Assembly: GCA_016927595.1 (NCBI GenBank)
Contig: JAFGMI010000019.1
Coordinates: 62,001-126,000 of the forward strand
Direction: 5' to 3'
Origin: Melioribacteraceae bacterium
Lineage (GTDB): Bacteria; Bacteroidota; Ignavibacteria; Ignavibacteriales; Melioribacteraceae
Length of the DNA stretch: 64,000 bases
Position numbers and translations under genes: made by a program. The notes under the pieces were generated by a model. It searched no databases and was not told where the DNA came from. It saw only the letters and a program-made list of their open reading frames with translations. Shown piece after piece: positions 62,642 to 64,000 of this stretch; position 1 is the first letter of the stretch; the number at the start of each line of letters is the position of its first letter.

Positions 62642-63799
62642 ATGGAATTATGGCAGCAAATGATTAGGGATAGTATTCACTCTGTCGATCAGTTGGTGGA
62701 AAAATTCGGTATTGACAGGAGTGTTGCAGAAAAACTTGATGAATTTTTTCAGGCAAGAATTAATCCTTATTACCTTGGTCTTATTAAATATCCGGGCGAT
62801 CCAATCTGGCGTCAGTGTGTCCCCGATGAAATGGAATTGGAGGATATGGATGGATTTGAAGACCCATTGCATGAAGATGAAATGAGTCCCGTACCCAACA
62901 TTACCCATAGATATCCAGACAGATGTTTGTTCCTGGTAACAAGTCAGTGCGGAATGTACTGTCGTTTTTGCACCAGAAAAAGAAAAGTCGGCAACTCAGA
63001 TAAAATATCGATGAAGCAGCTGGAATCAGCATTCAAATATATCGAATCGCACAAAGAAATACGTGACGTTATACTTTCCGGCGGTGATCCTCTAATGCTT
63101 ACCGATTATTTGCTTGAACGTATTCTAAGCAGGCTGCGAGAAATACCGCACGTGGAAATCATACGACTCGGCACAAAAATGCCCTGTGTTCTGCCGCAGA
63201 GAATCACGCCCAAGCTCTGCGAAATGATAAAAAAATATCACCCAATATATGTAAATACTCATTTCAATCATCCCTGGGAAATCACCGAAGAGAGTACAAA
63301 AGCCTGCTCAATGTTGGTGGATGCCGGATGCCCGGTAAGTAACCAGGCTGTGCTTATGAAAGGTGTAAACGATGATCCTGAAGTGATGAAAGAGTTGTTG
63401 TTAAAACTATTAAAAATAAGAGTTCGCCCTTATTACCTGTTCATGGCTGATGAGACAAAAGGCGCAATGCATTTCAGGACATCAATCGATAAAGGTCTTG
63501 AAATAATGGATCGATTAAGAGGGCATATAAGCGGGTTGGCAATACCTCACTTTGTTATCGATACACCCGGCGGCGGCGGAAAAATACCGATGCTCCCGGA
63601 TTACGTCCTCCATAAAGACAGCGATAAAATAATATTAAGAAATTACAAGTATGAAAATTTTATTTACCGAGATACTCATAATAGTAACGGTGAAGATAAT
63701 GGTAAGAAAACTGTTGTAAATAAGAGCAACGGAAAATCTAAAAAGAGTAAGGAACTATCGGCAAGTAAAATAACTCAACTTCAGTATAACGAAAATTGA
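62642..63799 (+). CDS. kamA: Lysine 2,3-aminomutase (KamA/AblA family radical SAM enzyme)
   Basis: The enzyme moves the alpha-amino group of L-lysine to the beta carbon using SAM, a [4Fe-4S] cluster and PLP. The cluster motif CGMYCRFC has Cys103, Cys107 and Cys110, followed by Arg112. The PLP lysine is Lys314 in PGGGGK, and Asp270 and Asp307 correspond to the two aspartates that hold the lysine side chain in Clostridium LAM (Cys125/129/132, Arg134, Asp293, Asp330, Lys337): a constant offset of 22-23. Lysine is therefore the likely substrate. It has 385 residues with a Lys/Ser-rich tail. AAAGGA precedes the ATG. It ends the operon; a terminator follows. Confidence 0.94.
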   Translation: MELWQQMIRDSIHSVDQLVEKFGIDRSVAEKLDEFFQARINPYYLGLIKYPGDPIWRQCVPDEMELEDMDGFEDPLHEDEMSPVPNITHRYPDRCLFLVTSQCGMYCRFCTRKRKVGNSDKISMKQLESAFKYIESHKEIRDVILSGGDPLMLTDYLLERILSRLREIPHVEIIRLGTKMPCVLPQRITPKLCEMIKKYHPIYVNTHFNHPWEITEESTKACSMLVDAGCPVSNQAVLMKGVNDDPEVMKELLLKLLKIRVRPYYLFMADETKGAMHFRTSIDKGLEIMDRLRGHISGLAIPHFVIDTPGGGGKIPMLPDYVLHKDSDKIILRNYKYENFIYRDTHNSNGEDNGKKTVVNKSNGKSKKSKELSASKITQLQYNEN

Positions 63800-63800
63800 G

Positions 63801-63826
63801 AGGGGCACACCATTGCCCCTTTTTTA
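63801..63826 (+). terminator. Rho-independent terminator after kamA
   Basis: A 7-bp stem (AGGGGCA/TGCCCCT) with a 6-base loop ends in a T tract, two bases after the kamA stop and directly before the convergent nadK stop. Confidence 0.9.
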
Positions 63827-64000
63827 TCATTTCCTGTTTCTTTGATTATTCCTCACATCCAACCCCCAGTAAAGTTTTTTCCTGAGAATCTGAAAATAAT
63901 TTGTTGATTGAATATGAATCAGCCTAATCGGCATCTCGCTTTTACGTATTTCAAATGTCGCCGGTGGATCATAATAATGAACGCGCTGACCGTCACAATT
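63827..64000 (-). CDS. nadK: NAD kinase, C-terminal part (5' end outside window)
   Basis: The reverse strand is open from the window edge to a TGA at 63829-63827, giving 57 residues. DGQRVHYYDPPATFEIRKS, a central FQILRKKLYWGLDVR and the basic end are the recognisable C-terminal end of NAD kinase, where the LR-x-KL-x-WG motif is conserved. NadK phosphorylates NAD to NADP. The catalytic GGDG region lies outside the window. It converges with kamA across a shared terminator. Confidence 0.8.
   Translation of the reverse strand, partial: NCDGQRVHYYDPPATFEIRKSEMPIRLIHIQSTNYFQILRKKLYWGLDVRNNQRNRK

Overview
The window looks like chromosomal DNA from a free-living, Gram-negative member of the Bacteroidota/Chlorobiota group, most likely an Ignavibacteria-type organism. 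The reasons are a low GC, AT-rich sequence, a secreted protein ending in a type IX secretion (Por) sorting domain with an NYPNPFNP motif, lipid A genes (lpxB, lpxK), a Bacteroidota-style amidase lipoprotein, and Shine-Dalgarno sites (GGAG/AAGGAGG) in front of many genes. This placement is inferred from protein style; no 16S gene is present. I see no rRNA, tRNA, insertion sequence, prophage or CRISPR array.

Layout. 1-3.4 kb: end of rplI, then secD-secF. 3.4-5.5 kb (minus): a YhhN-family membrane protein and a secreted transglutaminase. 5.6-10.5 kb (plus): a YtcJ-like amidohydrolase, then a GNAT acyltransferase, an alanine/ornithine-racemase-type PLP enzyme and a sodium:solute symporter. 10.6-13.5 kb: a large secreted metalloprotease with a P domain and sorting tail. 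13.4-20.1 kb (minus): a tight four-gene murein operon (amidase lipoprotein, DacB, DUF1460 amidase, APC permease). 20.3-29.3 kb (minus): a seven-gene signalling operon (ECF sigma factor, unknown membrane protein, three SpoIIE-type PP2C phosphatases, a STAS protein and an RsbW-like kinase), with a second STAS gene divergent from it. 29.9-35.6 kb (plus): purA, a sensor kinase, comEB, ppk1. 35.6-39.5 kb (minus): an iron-uptake operon with a DtxR regulator, a membrane-anchored DtxR-FeoA fusion and a FeoB split into two proteins. 39.6-41.5 kb: mrp, a NifU-like scaffold, tpiA. 41.6-44.2 kb: a degenerate glycosidase fused to a membrane domain. 44.2-59.9 kb (plus): smc, an MtnX-like phosphatase, lpxB, an acyltransferase, lpxK, ppdK, queA, ispD, plsY, gpsA, recG. 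60.0-63.8 kb (plus): two tandem ATP-grasp ligases, a GNAT enzyme and lysine 2,3-aminomutase. The right edge holds the end of nadK on the minus strand.

How the parts work together. The housekeeping genes build the envelope (Sec export, lipid A, phospholipid, isoprenoid precursor) and central metabolism. Four accessory blocks stand out: (1) the ECF-sigma/partner-switching operon, with three different phosphatases apparently feeding one kinase and two STAS switches; (2) the ATP-grasp x2 - GNAT - KamA operon, which reads as a beta-lysine-derived peptide or osmolyte pathway and whose first ligase has no ATG/GTG/TTG start; (3) the GNAT-racemase-symporter block, another small-amine or amino-acid module; (4) the murein operon, which could cut peptidoglycan outside the cytoplasm and import the released amino acids or peptides. 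The split feo operon with a membrane-tethered regulator-like FeoA protein is a further oddity.
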